Numbered from the stretch's first letter, positions 56,101-57,932 are shown. The stretch: DNA of 64,000 nucleotides from Symbiodinium natans (GCA_905221605.1 CAJNDS010002124.1:1323421-1387420); one strand, 5' to 3'. A program made the numbers and translations. The notes: generated by a model from the sequence alone, not told the origin.

Positions 56101-56890
56101 CAACTCTGAACCCCCTAAGTCTGCGCTTAACTTCATAAAGCCGAAACAACCGCAGAAACCTCTAAATCCTCAACCCTAAAACCTTACCTCCTAAACCCAA
56201 CCTTAACCCTAACGCCCAATCCGTATAAGCCCCTACATCCTCAACCCGAAAATCAGAACCCAACCCTAAACCCTAAACCACCCTAAACCCAAAACCCCAA
56301 ACTCCAAATCCCGAACCCCGAACCCCAATCCCCAAACCCCAAACCTCAATCCCCAATCCCCAAACCCCAAGCCCTACCTCCAAGTCCCTGTGAGGACCGG
56401 CACGCGCGAGCGGCCCTCCTTCATGATCTGGGTCGACCTCAAGCCTGGACCTCAGGAGTTGAGGCTCAGAGTTTCATGGCTTCAGGGTTTAGGGATTTAG
56501 GGTTTGAGGTTTAGGGTTTGAGGGTTGAAGGGTTTAATGGTTTAGGGCTTAGGGTTTGGGCTTGAAGGCTAAGTGTTCAGGGTTGAAGGGTTTAAGCTCT
56601 GGATTTTGAGGGTTTAGGGTTGAGGGGCACTAGTGACAGGGTCTCAGGTGCAGGGGTTTGGAAGGGGCCGAGCAGCTTACTGAACCCACCCTCAAGCCCG
56701 CAGCGTGTGAACCCTAAACCCTAAACCCTAAACCCTGAACCCTGAACCCTGAACCCTAAACCCTAAACCCTAAACCCTAAACCCTCAACCCTAAACCCTA
56801 AACCCTAAACCCTAAACCCTACACTCACTGAGGGCGGGTGCCTTCACCTCCGACCAGTGGACGAAGCGCGGCACAGCTCTGCTGCTCTCG
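187..56890 (+). CDS. axonemal dynein heavy chain, DNAH2-like, C-terminal part, 31+ exons
   Basis: The exons encode the end of a dynein heavy chain, the AAA+ motor that slides axonemal microtubules in flagella. In order they give the AAA6/D6 block ([39 protein letters not shown]), the block [20 protein letters not shown] and [14 protein letters not shown], the lid motif [20 protein letters not shown], then the C-terminal domain through [25 protein letters not shown] and [26 protein letters not shown] and LLERKKF resemble DNAH2 (I1/f-beta, inner arm) more than outer-arm chains; this subtype call is from memory. Exons 3-26 and 27-31 are phase-consistent, and 28 donors are 16 GC, 6 GA and 6 GT. 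Two short stretches are unplaced: the SWMP motif between exons 1 and 2, and a GLYLEG-like piece between exons 26 and 27. The N-terminal roughly 85% lies left of the window. The last few codons are uncertain. Confidence 0.9.
413..441 (+). CDS. tentative dynein exon (SSQALNLEA)
   Basis: Reads SSQALNLEA and ends in CA before a GA donor, which joins in phase to exon 1 (G-ATC-GAT) to give [18 protein letters not shown]. This fits the spacing between QGQ and WVFLANC in DNAH2-type chains. The left junction is unresolved. Confidence 0.4.
498..607. mobile_element. MITE family A, copy 1
   Basis: Termini TTGGGATGTTCGCCCC and GGGGGGACATCCCAA are inverted; the inner arms CTAAGAGTCCT and AGGACAGTTAG also pair. 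Confidence 0.8.
825..945. mobile_element. MITE family C, copy 1
   Basis: CTTGGTAGCCCAGGGGTACC and GTTACGTGGCTACCAAG termini. Confidence 0.8.
1041..1153 (+). repeat. TTTAGGG array
   Basis: About 15 heptamers with few variants, immediately upstream of dynein exon 1. This is one of the exceptions to the usual CCCTAAA-before-exon rule. Confidence 0.9.
1171..1214 (+). CDS. dynein exon 1 (AAA6, FWVLLANC)
   Basis: Acceptor CAG before G at 1171. It reads [14 protein letters not shown] and then the first base of C, matching the dynein motif GxWVFLxNCHL. A GC donor at 1215 is chosen; an alternative GC donor at 1231 would add ILDL. The following HLSLSWMP-like piece was not found. Confidence 0.8.
2105..2340 (+). 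repeat. degenerate tandem repeat, CCCTTATAAAGCCTTAAA unit
   Basis: About nine imperfect copies of a roughly 24-bp AT-rich unit inside dynein intron 1. Confidence 0.75.
2403..2431 (+). CDS. dynein exon 2 (KLIEKTFDE)
   Basis: Reads (E)KLIEKTFDE after a CT-rich tract and AG, and ends at a GTGAGC donor. It corresponds to the LDKLVEQ segment after SWMP. The acceptor may be two bases further on. Confidence 0.7.
3123..3172 (+). CDS. dynein exon 3 ([16 protein letters not shown])
   Basis: Opens in phase with exon 2 and reads [16 protein letters not shown] plus AA. GC donor at 3173. Matches HPxFRLWLSSSPHP of DNAH2-type chains. Confidence 0.88.
3642..3727 (+). repeat. TTTAGGG array
   Basis: About 12 heptamers in dynein intron 3, upstream of exon 4. 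Confidence 0.9.
3780..3815 (+). CDS. dynein exon 4 ([11 protein letters not shown])
   Basis: Reads (K)[11 protein letters not shown] plus AT. The donor is GA (GACCC), which is the only reading that continues in frame to exon 5 as KMTTEPP. Confidence 0.9.
3884..3985. repeat. CTAT/TA microsatellite
   Basis: Tetranucleotide CTAT passing into alternating TA, in dynein intron 4. Confidence 0.85.
4832..4895 (+). CDS. dynein exon 5 ([16 protein letters not shown])
   Basis: Reads (M)[21 protein letters not shown], the strongly conserved [13 protein letters not shown] motif. GA donor at 4896. Confidence 0.92.
5712..5803. mobile_element. MITE family E, copy 1
   Basis: TGAATAATTAGAATAGGG and AAGGGACCCTAAGGGAATAA; G-run in the centre. 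Confidence 0.65.
5837..5952 (-). repeat. CCCTAAA array before dynein exon 6
   Basis: About 16 near-perfect heptamers ending 28 nt before exon 6; both this array and the next are followed by ATCCCTTGGCT. Confidence 0.95.
5981..6072 (+). CDS. dynein exon 6 ([17 protein letters not shown])
   Basis: The longest exon of the set (92 nt). It reads [20 protein letters not shown], then [10 protein letters not shown] plus AA. GC donor at 6073. LLERKKF is typical of DNAH2-type chains. Confidence 0.93.
6840..6961 (-). repeat. CCCTAAA array before dynein exon 7
   Basis: About 17 near-perfect heptamers ending 24 nt before exon 7. Confidence 0.95.
6986..7047 (+). CDS. dynein exon 7 ([17 protein letters not shown])
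   Basis: Reads (K)[20 protein letters not shown] plus G. GC donor at 7048. Matches FGPLGWNIPYEFNDSD. A 17-copy CCCTAAA array lies immediately upstream. Confidence 0.93.
7081..7222. mobile_element. MITE family E, copy 2, dynein intron 7
   Basis: T-run then long G-run centre, followed by GGGACCATAAGGGAATAAC. Confidence 0.6.
7650..7729 (+). CDS. dynein exon 8 ([12 protein letters not shown])
   Basis: Reads (G)[20 protein letters not shown], then RYLIAE. GT donor GTGAGG. This is the lid motif PWDALRYLIGE. Confidence 0.94.
8464..8660 (-). repeat. CCCTAAA array before dynein exon 9
   Basis: About 27 units including CCCCAAA and CTCCTAAA variants; the exon follows 50 nt later. Confidence 0.95.
8710..8759 (+). 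CDS. dynein exon 9 ([16 protein letters not shown])
   Basis: Reads [16 protein letters not shown] plus AG; GC donor at 8760. Family members read INYGGRVTDDWDRR, so the DDWDRR stretch is diverged to EHPDNR here. Confidence 0.93.
8770..8880 (+). repeat. TTTAGGG array after dynein exon 9
   Basis: Starts 10 nt after the donor; together with the array at 8464-8660 it places exon 9 between converging telomere-like arrays. Confidence 0.95.
9203..9287 (+). CDS. dynein exon 10 ([13 protein letters not shown])
   Basis: Reads (R)[20 protein letters not shown], then [10 protein letters not shown] donor at 9288 opens a 6.3-kb intron. Confidence 0.92.
9625..9745. mobile_element. MITE family I (AAATAGGGTCTATTTGGAA termini)
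   Basis: Terminal inverted repeats (AAATAGGGTCTATTTGGAA and its complement) enclose about 75 bp. One arm recurs at 15240-15262 in opposite orientation. Confidence 0.75.
9771..9852. repeat. AT-rich inverted repeats
   Basis: AATTTAATTCATTAAATTCC pairs with a downstream GGAATTTAATGAATTT; AATT-rich palindromes follow. Confidence 0.6.
9876..10236 (+). repeat. 31-bp tandem repeat, about 11 copies
   Basis: Unit includes AATACTAAATCACGAG and GCCCGGGC (a CCCGGG palindrome in each copy). Some units are truncated. Confidence 0.9.
10237..12541 (+). repeat. 55-bp satellite, about 42 copies
   Basis: Unit runs GCAAGCCCTGGTCCCTAAGA, then TTTTGGGCCCAGTTTTTGCT, then CCAAAGAGTCAAATC. Alternating GGGCCC and GGGTTC versions suggest higher-order pairs. 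No spacers, so not CRISPR. Confidence 0.95.
12545..15185 (+). repeat. 0.9-1.25-kb pyrimidine-rich tandem repeat
   Basis: The segment starting ACTGATAAAACACAAGAAAG occurs at 12581, 13493 and 14749 (spacings 912 and 1256 bp). Inner units built around TGCGCCTTGTTTTGTCTC recur more often. ORFs here are low-complexity shadows. Confidence 0.85.
15599..15624 (+). CDS. dynein exon 11 (DGSLHSYR, 26 nt)
   Basis: Reads DGSLHSYR plus CA; GC donor. With exon 10 it gives [14 protein letters not shown], matching FIPKDGSLASYKEY of DNAH2-type chains. Confidence 0.88.
15675..15808 (-). repeat. CCCTAAA array
   Basis: About 19 perfect heptamers shortly after dynein exon 11; an exception to the usual donor-side orientation. 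Confidence 0.95.
15900..15984. mobile_element. MITE family F, copy 1
   Basis: GGTAACCTTTAAACTTTTTG paired with AAAAAAAGGTTAACC. Confidence 0.6.
16672..16708 (+). CDS. dynein exon 12 ([12 protein letters not shown])
   Basis: Reads (Q)[14 protein letters not shown] donor at 16709; reading on would give a spurious AVFGQFFAA. Confidence 0.88.
16838..16925 (+). repeat. TTTAGGG array
   Basis: About 12 heptamers in dynein intron 12. Confidence 0.95.
17045..17260 (+). CDS. possible 71-aa ORF in dynein intron 12
   Basis: Opens [20 protein letters not shown] and contains a hydrophobic stretch ([15 protein letters not shown]). Flanked by TTTAGGG repeats. No family recognised; it may be a gene fragment or chance. 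Confidence 0.2.
   Translation: MLKDLLADVKKFKTSSKLFEAARFGLGFTAKHTRVFCTMPRWTIALVLQAVVFMYLTSRMPQHPKRLSGAP
17462..17570. mobile_element. MITE family D, copy 1, dynein intron 12
   Basis: CTTGGTGGCGCTTTACTGTA start and TAGTGCAGCCAAG end. Confidence 0.85.
17686..17768 (-). repeat. CCCTAAA to CCCTAAT array
   Basis: Canonical heptamers change into a homogenised CCCTAAT block. Confidence 0.85.
18131..18181 (+). CDS. dynein exon 13 ([14 protein letters not shown])
   Basis: Reads [19 protein letters not shown] donor. Matches PEAFGQHPNADV. Confidence 0.9.
18723..18753 (+). CDS. dynein exon 14 ([10 protein letters not shown])
   Basis: Reads [10 protein letters not shown] plus C; GC donor. It precedes the 4.7-kb intron that contains the GH16 gene. 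Confidence 0.82.
18805..18915 (+). repeat. TTTAGGG array after dynein exon 14
   Basis: About 15 heptamers at the 5' side of intron 14. Confidence 0.95.
19064..19148. mobile_element. family B palindrome, copy 1 (5' truncated)
   Basis: Keeps ACTTGGGCCCTAAAGCTACT, the centre and the right arm; sits just upstream of the GH16 start. Confidence 0.75.
19249..22026 (+). CDS. secreted GH16 beta-glucanase (laminarinase-like), 10 exons, 403 aa, nested in a dynein intron
   Basis: Exons: 19249-19345, 19446-19643, 19747-19962, 20070-20191, 20481-20558, 20670-20753, 20992-21108, 21303-21420, 21656-21740, 21930-22026 (TGA). Residues 1-20 form a signal peptide ([20 protein letters not shown]). A Cys-rich module follows ([17 protein letters not shown]), then the GH16 fold: [32 protein letters not shown], catalytic EIDTIE (E238 nucleophile, D240, E243 acid/base), [23 protein letters not shown] and [10 protein letters not shown] near the end. 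GH16 enzymes hydrolyse beta-1,3(4)-glucans; the signal peptide suggests secretion or vacuolar targeting. Donors are GA, GC or GT. Introns 1, 4, 5, 6, 8 and 9 contain MITE copies. The 5' edge of exon 8 is uncertain, and exon 6 may extend three bases. Confidence 0.92.
19346..19445. mobile_element. family C introner = GH16 intron 1
   Basis: The element and the intron coincide: GAGCACGGTGGCTACCC at the donor, GAGCTACCAAG at the acceptor, with GAG repeated in the downstream exon. Confidence 0.88.
20209..20312. mobile_element. family B palindrome, copy 2, GH16 intron 4
   Basis: About 45-bp arms (GGGTCCATGTACCTAGATAG and complement) around AAGCTACTACATAGGAACCC. Confidence 0.9.
20559..20669. mobile_element. 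family C introner = GH16 intron 5
   Basis: Starts at GAGACTGAGTAGCCCAGTGG and ends GGTTACTGGGCTACCCAG; GAG flanks both sides. Splits the catalytic EIDTIE codon block. Confidence 0.92.
20757..20890. mobile_element. MITE family C in GH16 intron 6
   Basis: GCTAGCCCAGCGCTACCC start and ATGGCTGCTCC-like end, with a C30-type run in the middle; heptamers follow to the acceptor. Confidence 0.75.
21117..21200 (+). repeat. TCTAGGG/TTTAGGG array in GH16 intron 7
   Basis: Seven TCTAGGG units then four TTTAGGG units, starting about 9 nt after the GH16 exon 7 donor. Confidence 0.9.
21421..21548. mobile_element. degenerate family C copy in GH16 intron 8
   Basis: Contains GGTTTAGGTTCCCGGGTAAG, as in other C copies. 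The intron edges carry a GTCCCTC/GTCCTTC repeat consistent with a target duplication. Confidence 0.6.
21549..21650. mobile_element. MITE family A, copy 2, inside GH16 intron 8
   Basis: Termini GGGATGCTCCTCCCTTATAC and GTATAAGGGGGGAACGTCC. Flanked by a TCTAG repeat, suggesting insertion into an older family-C introner. Confidence 0.8.
21747..21871. mobile_element. MITE family C in GH16 intron 9
   Basis: GGTAGCCAAAGTAGCTACCC to AGTATGGGTACC, with a G-run centre. Confidence 0.75.
23338..23447. mobile_element. MITE family E, copy 3, dynein intron 14
   Basis: GGGTCGGAATAATTACTATA, GGTCCCTTTGTATACTAT, then a C/A run. Confidence 0.65.
23483..23521 (+). CDS. dynein exon 15 ([12 protein letters not shown])
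   Basis: Joins exon 14 as [18 protein letters not shown], the Gly-rich loop that precedes the SREE-type helix in dyneins. GA donor at 23522. Chosen because both junctions are then in phase. Confidence 0.75.
23524..23588 (+). repeat. TTTAGGG array after dynein exon 15
   Basis: About nine heptamers directly after the GA donor. Confidence 0.95.
24070..24125 (+). CDS. dynein exon 16 ([18 protein letters not shown])
   Basis: Reads (R)[20 protein letters not shown] donor. Corresponds to the ELAxDILxKLPE helix. Confidence 0.85.
24599..24673 (+). CDS. dynein exon 17 (ENIDWEEV...PLKVCLLQ)
   Basis: Reads [20 protein letters not shown], then VCLLQ; GA donor. Matches SPLNVVLLQEIQRYN. Confidence 0.9.
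24921..25032. mobile_element. MITE family D, copy 2, dynein intron 17
   Basis: CTTTGTGGTGCTTTACTGTA to AAGTGCAGCCAAG. Confidence 0.88.
25722..25826. mobile_element. family B palindrome, copy 3 (subtype 2)
   Basis: Diverged subtype with GGGTCCATGTACTTTATTAT and CCTAAATAGGAGGTGCTT centre; ends 13 nt before dynein exon 18. Confidence 0.85.
25840..25912 (+). CDS. dynein exon 18 ([20 protein letters not shown])
   Basis: Reads [20 protein letters not shown], then KGIQ plus G; GC donor. Matches ExxRYNxLLxxIRxSLxxLxKGIxG. A family-B palindrome ends 13 nt upstream. Confidence 0.93.
26654..26750. mobile_element. MITE family G
   Basis: CCAAAGGCTCC at the left pairs with GGAGCCTTTGG at the right; inner TTTTGGG and CCCCAAAA also pair. 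Confidence 0.65.
26823..26865 (+). CDS. dynein exon 19 ([13 protein letters not shown])
   Basis: Reads (G)[13 protein letters not shown] plus TC; GC donor. Matches GLVVMSxxLExxxxS. Confidence 0.9.
26929..27028. mobile_element. MITE family A, copy 3, dynein intron 19
   Basis: GGGATGTTCGCCCTTGTACT opens it and AGTATAAGGGGAACCATCCC closes it. Confidence 0.8.
27105..27330 (-). repeat. CCCTAAG to CCCTAGG variant array
   Basis: Heptamers drift from CCCTAAG to GCCCTAG/CCCTAGG, making a GC-rich self-complementary array in dynein intron 19. Confidence 0.8.
28029..28075 (+). CDS. dynein exon 20 ([15 protein letters not shown])
   Basis: Reads (S)[15 protein letters not shown] plus A; GT donor. Exon 21 completes AYPSMKPLGSW across a 16.1-kb intron, matching VPxLWxxxYPSLKPLGSW. 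Confidence 0.88.
28117..28221. mobile_element. family B palindrome, copy 4, start of dynein intron 20
   Basis: CCCAAAGGATCCATGTACC arms are essentially perfect. Confidence 0.92.
28328..28432. mobile_element. family B palindrome, copy 5
   Basis: Lies 106 bp after copy 4 and has an inverted centre relative to it. Confidence 0.9.
28609..28646. repeat. AAACCCCGGGTT/AAACCCCGTGTTTA pair, left edge of island
   Basis: CAAACCCCGGGTTCAGC followed by CAAACCCCGTGTTTAG; the same ordered pair recurs at 42849-42888. Confidence 0.7.
29049..32564 (+). CDS. multi-exon protein with acidic, Ala/Pro/Thr-rich and Lys/Ala-rich regions
   Basis: Start ATG at 29049 ([16 protein letters not shown]). Exons read: 29049-29453, 29561-29608 ([16 protein letters not shown]), 29732-29782, about 29845-30387 (acidic run then A/P/T-rich repeats), about 30475-30560, 30678-30765 ([20 protein letters not shown]), 30839-30914, about 31350-31538, and 31635-32564 (TAG). 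The last exon begins [16 protein letters not shown], carries a roughly 100-residue [11 protein letters not shown]-type linker resembling histone-H1 tails, and ends in a folded-looking domain ([20 protein letters not shown] to ALSEMAV). Inferred nuclear and DNA-binding. I recognise the layout from multigene dinoflagellate elements but know no function. Some exon edges are unsettled, and a GA-rich tract sits in the intron before about 31350. Confidence 0.65.
31024..31322 (+). repeat. GA-rich microsatellite in an island gene intron
   Basis: Imperfect GAGA/GGGA repeats; Arg/Glu-rich and Ser/Leu-rich ORFs here are shadows. Confidence 0.85.
33892..35359 (+). CDS. methyltransferase-like dinoflagellate protein (EFFAGQGRL family), 5' end unresolved
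   Basis: Exons 33892-34086, 34180-34353, 34433-34553, 34652-34860, 35110-35359 (TAG). It reads [20 protein letters not shown] (a Rossmann-type SAM-binding opening like that of DNA cytosine methyltransferases), [91 protein letters not shown], and YPVAFAKYM with a tail ending in [18 protein letters not shown]. The order resembles a large dino-specific family that I remember only as hypothetical proteins. The MTase PCxxxS motif is replaced by KCSSLSS, so activity is doubtful. Upstream ORF 33077-33370 ([15 protein letters not shown]) may be a 5' exon. Confidence 0.65.
35674..35857. repeat. AAACCCCGGGTTTA cluster, middle of island
   Basis: Five or more AAACCCCGGGTTTA-type units mixed with AAACCCGTGA units, between the second and third island genes. 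Confidence 0.8.
36253..39660 (+). CDS. multi-exon Lys-tailed protein of the dinoflagellate element type
   Basis: Start ATG 36253 ([11 protein letters not shown]). Exons: 36253-36285, 36686-about 36734 ([16 protein letters not shown]), 36949-37168 ([20 protein letters not shown]), 37241-37414, 37485-37637 ([20 protein letters not shown]), 37713-37828 ([20 protein letters not shown] then [11 protein letters not shown]), 38392-38497 ([19 protein letters not shown]), 38568-about 38716, about 38784-38892, 38969-39070, about 39305-39360, about 39541-39660 (ends [12 protein letters not shown]). Charged and basic, probably nuclear. The intron 36286-36685 carries a family-A MITE, and the intron before 38392 carries a 270-bp CT microsatellite. 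The intron at 37169-37240 is bounded by a GCTTCC repeat. The function is unknown to me; the IDEGWY block recurs in related dinoflagellate proteins as I recall them. Confidence 0.65.
36409..36548. mobile_element. MITE family A, copy 4, in an island gene intron
   Basis: GGGATGTTCCCCCTTATGCT at the left and AGTATAAAAGGGGAACATTCC-like arm at the right, with a TA-rich centre. Confidence 0.8.
38000..38272 (+). repeat. CT-rich microsatellite (TCTC and TTTCTC units)
   Basis: TCTC dinucleotides then about 16 perfect TTTCTC hexamers, in an intron of the third island gene. Confidence 0.95.
40631..42671 (+). CDS. Plavaka/KDZ-like transposase candidate, 2 exons, ~636 aa
   Basis: Exon 1 is 40631-40768 ([20 protein letters not shown]), GA donor; exon 2 is 40899-42671 (TGA), a single uninterrupted 1.77-kb exon. 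Landmarks: [51 protein letters not shown], a zinc-type [48 protein letters not shown], and [20 protein letters not shown] near the end. I recognise it as a very abundant dinoflagellate family. The CxxC and HxxHLGVAK blocks recall Plavaka/KDZ DDE transposases of fungi; that link is inference. The reading frame is intact, suggesting recent activity or selection. Two copies of a 38-bp repeat follow the stop. Confidence 0.75.
42689..42764 (+). repeat. 38-bp tandem duplication after the transposase stop
   Basis: GAGCATCAGATTTGTTTCGG through GGTTCGAGAAGGT occurs twice in tandem. Confidence 0.9.
42849..42888. repeat. AAACCCCGGGTTTA pair, right edge of island
   Basis: TAAACCCCGGGTTTAG then CAGACCCCGTGTTTAG, same order and orientation as at 28609. 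Confidence 0.75.
42925..43031 (+). repeat. TTTAGGG array at the right edge of the four-gene island
   Basis: About 15 perfect heptamers mark the return to heptamer-rich intron sequence. Confidence 0.95.
43676..43770. mobile_element. MITE family F, copy 2
   Basis: CGTAACCTTTAACCTTTTTG paired with CCAAAGGTTAACCTTTAA. Confidence 0.65.
44211..44285 (+). CDS. dynein exon 21 ([19 protein letters not shown])
   Basis: Reads (S)[19 protein letters not shown], then SWGFT plus G; GC donor at 44286. Confidence 0.93.
44301..44382 (+). repeat. TTTAGGG array after dynein exon 21
   Basis: About 11 heptamers starting 16 nt after the donor. Confidence 0.95.
44681..44696 (+). CDS. dynein exon 22, 16-nt microexon (VPKV)
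   Basis: Reads (G)VPKV plus TT; GT donor. Only this 16-nt reading links FTG to LWLGGLTYP in frame, matching PPxVFWLSGFTFPTG. Confidence 0.83.
44725..44835. mobile_element. MITE family D, copy 3, dynein intron 22
   Basis: Same consensus as copy 2; begins 28 nt after the 16-nt microexon. Confidence 0.88.
44873..45034. mobile_element. inverted-repeat element with TA centre
   Basis: GGAGGGACCCTTATAAGG pairs imperfectly with CTTCTAGGGGTCCCTCC around alternating TA, in dynein intron 22. Confidence 0.5.
45310..45373. mobile_element. MITE family C, partial, dynein intron 22
   Basis: GGCTAGCCCAGCGGTACCC left arm and GATGTAACCAGC remnant of the right. Confidence 0.6.
45583..45636 (+). CDS. dynein exon 23 ([17 protein letters not shown])
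   Basis: Reads (L)[17 protein letters not shown] plus GC; GT donor. Matches FWLSGFTFPTGFLTAVLQ. Confidence 0.93.
46848..46960. mobile_element. MITE family C, dynein intron 23
   Basis: CTAGGATGCCCAGTAGTACC and GGTTACTGGGCAGCCTAG termini; nearly identical to the copy at 49677. Confidence 0.88.
46976..46997 (+). CDS. dynein exon 24, 22-nt microexon (SSRKNPG)
   Basis: Reads (A)SSRKNPG; GT donor. Completes [19 protein letters not shown], matching LQxxARxxxxxIDxLxxxF. Confidence 0.83.
47412..48528 (+). CDS. small protein with CS (p23/NudC-like) domain, 2 exons, nested in dynein intron 24
   Basis: Exon 1 about 47412-47765 encodes a basic, Ser/Thr/Pro-rich disordered region ending [10 protein letters not shown]. 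Exon 2 48079-48528 (TAG) reads [18 protein letters not shown], then a beta-rich domain: [69 protein letters not shown] and [13 protein letters not shown]. The pattern I..V.v.f..~L.~~I.p..~~v.itL.K...W~~L matches CS domains of Hsp90/dynein-associated co-chaperones; this is inferred from the fold pattern, not a search. The 313-nt intron (GA donor) contains two family-B palindromes. The start codon is uncertain. Confidence 0.6.
47778..47886. mobile_element. family B palindrome, copy 6, CS-gene intron
   Basis: CCCAAAGGATCCATGTACC arms near-perfect; GGGAAA flanks on both sides look like a target duplication. Confidence 0.92.
47952..48059. mobile_element. family B palindrome, copy 7 (subtype 2)
   Basis: Subtype-2 arms GGGTCCATGTACTTTATTAT; in the same intron as copy 6. 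Confidence 0.85.
48890..48967 (-). repeat. CCCTAAA array
   Basis: About 11 heptamers downstream of the CS-domain gene. Confidence 0.95.
49677..49790. mobile_element. MITE family C, dynein intron 24
   Basis: Same CTAGGATGCCCAGTAGTACC terminus; over 90% matching by eye to 46848-46960. Confidence 0.88.
50134..50244. mobile_element. MITE family D, copy 4, dynein intron 24
   Basis: CTTTGTGGTGCTTTACTGTA to AGTGCAGCCAAG; nearly identical to copy 3. Confidence 0.88.
50345..50600 (-). repeat. CCCTAAA array, longest in the window
   Basis: About 36 units: variant-rich at the left end (CCCCAAA, CCCTAAT, CCCGAAA) and perfect at the right end. Confidence 0.95.
51080..51124 (+). CDS. dynein exon 25 ([15 protein letters not shown])
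   Basis: Reads [17 protein letters not shown] donor at 51125. Confidence 0.9.
51130..51257 (+). repeat. TTTAGGG then (TTGTGGG)n array
   Basis: Seven canonical units switch abruptly to about ten perfect TTGTGGG units. Confidence 0.92.
51687..51748 (+). CDS. dynein exon 26 ([17 protein letters not shown])
   Basis: Reads [17 protein letters not shown], matching YPPKDGVYVRGLYLEGA. The 3' end is either 51735 (GC donor, phase fits exon 27 but skips GLYLEG) or 51748 (GT donor, needs an unseen microexon). Confidence 0.82.
52790..52926 (+). repeat. (G4-8 A) minisatellite
   Basis: Almost pure G with an A every 5-9 bases for about 137 bp; strong G-quadruplex potential on the + strand in dynein intron 26. 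Confidence 0.9.
53357..53430 (+). CDS. dynein exon 27 ([19 protein letters not shown])
   Basis: Reads [20 protein letters not shown], then PMPI; GC donor. Matches GAGWDRxxxxLxExxPKxLxxxMP. Confidence 0.9.
53704..53828 (-). repeat. CCCTAAA array
   Basis: About 18 perfect heptamers in dynein intron 27. Confidence 0.95.
54203..54256 (+). repeat. (TTCGGGC)n array
   Basis: About seven perfect TTCGGGC heptamers, a variant of TTTAGGG. Confidence 0.9.
54643..54672 (+). CDS. dynein exon 28 ([10 protein letters not shown])
   Basis: Reads [12 protein letters not shown] donor. Follows PMPI in phase. Confidence 0.88.
54958..55030. mobile_element. MITE family C, partial, dynein intron 28
   Basis: Retains AAAGTAACCAACCCC and GGTTACTGGGCTACCAAG. 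Confidence 0.65.
55299..55348 (+). CDS. dynein exon 29 ([12 protein letters not shown])
   Basis: Reads [16 protein letters not shown] plus AG; GC donor. Matches YxCPxYxxPxR. The last 20 or so bases of this exon recur 80 bp downstream. Confidence 0.92.
55779..55879. mobile_element. MITE family A, copy 5, dynein intron 29
   Basis: GGGATGTTCTCCCTGATACT and AGTATAAGGGCGGAACATCC are inverted arms. Confidence 0.8.
56395..56442 (+). CDS. dynein exon 30 ([15 protein letters not shown])
   Basis: Reads (R)[15 protein letters not shown] plus AA; GC donor. Matches the Rxx-SFVxxxxLxT region. Confidence 0.92.
56708..56822 (-). repeat. CCCTAAA array before dynein exon 31
   Basis: About 16 units with CCCTGAA variants, ending 10 nt before the exon. 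Confidence 0.95.
56833..56890 (+). CDS. dynein exon 31, near C-terminus ([13 protein letters not shown])
   Basis: Reads (K)[19 protein letters not shown], the dynein C-terminal signature HWxxRGxALLxxL. Either a GT donor at 56891 leads to an unseen last exon, or the frame runs on to a TAG at 56954-56956 with a non-homologous tail. Confidence 0.9.
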
Positions 56891-57828
56891 GTCACACGGC
56901 GGTGTAATTTCAGCCAGATCCCCCCTTGGGGAATTAGGGGGGGGTTTAGGGTTTAGGGTTTAGGGTTTAGGGTTTAGGGTTTAGGGTTTAGGGTCTTTGG
57001 ATTTTTATTATATAAAACCCAAGAGGATATTAAGATTTTGTTTCTTATTAAGGTTCTAAGGGGAGGAAGGTCAGGGGTTTCTTGGATAATGCTGCGTTTT
57101 CGGGCTTAGCGTTTAGGTTCATGATGCCCGGTTTCGTCGTCATCCGGCATGTACCTGTGAAAACCTATAGTTCTACTACTGTACATGGATTCATGTGGTG
57201 ACAAGCCAAACTCTGGATGATTGAGGGTTTATAGACTTAAACCCTACAAACCCTACAAACCGTAAACCCTACACCCTAGGCCCTAAACTGCCCTGTAGGG
57301 TTCAGGGTAGGCCTGCCCCCCCCCCTCCCCCCCCCCCCAGCCCACCCCAACAAACAAAGAATGAAAACTCGCACCCCTGCGGTCTGAGGTGGCGTCCTGA
57401 TGCCTTGGCGCATGTGCGCGTGCAGGGGAGATGGCTGGCCTTGGACTTGCAGAGCGGGTCAGGGATTAGGGCGCAGTGGGAAAATCTGCAGGCGAATCTA
57501 GAGGCAGTTCCCCCTGTAGCCGTTTGATTGACTACAATCGAATGACACAGAACACATCCAACACCCTAAGCAAGCAGCCAGGCCATGAATCTGAAAACCC
57601 CCAAACCCCAAGCAACCCCAGGGCACTAACTCCCCAAACCCCTAAATGTTCCAGTGGGTCGAACTCCTAAACCCAAGCCTTTCCGAGCTACAAACGCTTG
57701 AGGTTCACAGGCCGTACTGTGCAAGGTTTTAGGGCCATGTTGAGCCCAGCGTTTGAGTAAGTAAGGACCACGTGCGGTTCAGGGTTTCGGGCTTATCTAA
57801 GTGCAGTTTTATGGGGCTTTAAATATGG

Positions 57829-57932
57829 TCCCTTACCTACTGAAGTATGGGCCCTTAGCTTGTATAGGGTATATAATAATTAAGGGGTATGCAAGGGGCC
57901 CCCTTTTGAGGGCCCATACGAAGTAACAATGT
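57829..57932. mobile_element. inverted-repeat element
   Basis: GAAGTATGGGCCCTT pairs with GAGGGCCCATACGAAG; TA-rich centre. Confidence 0.55.
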
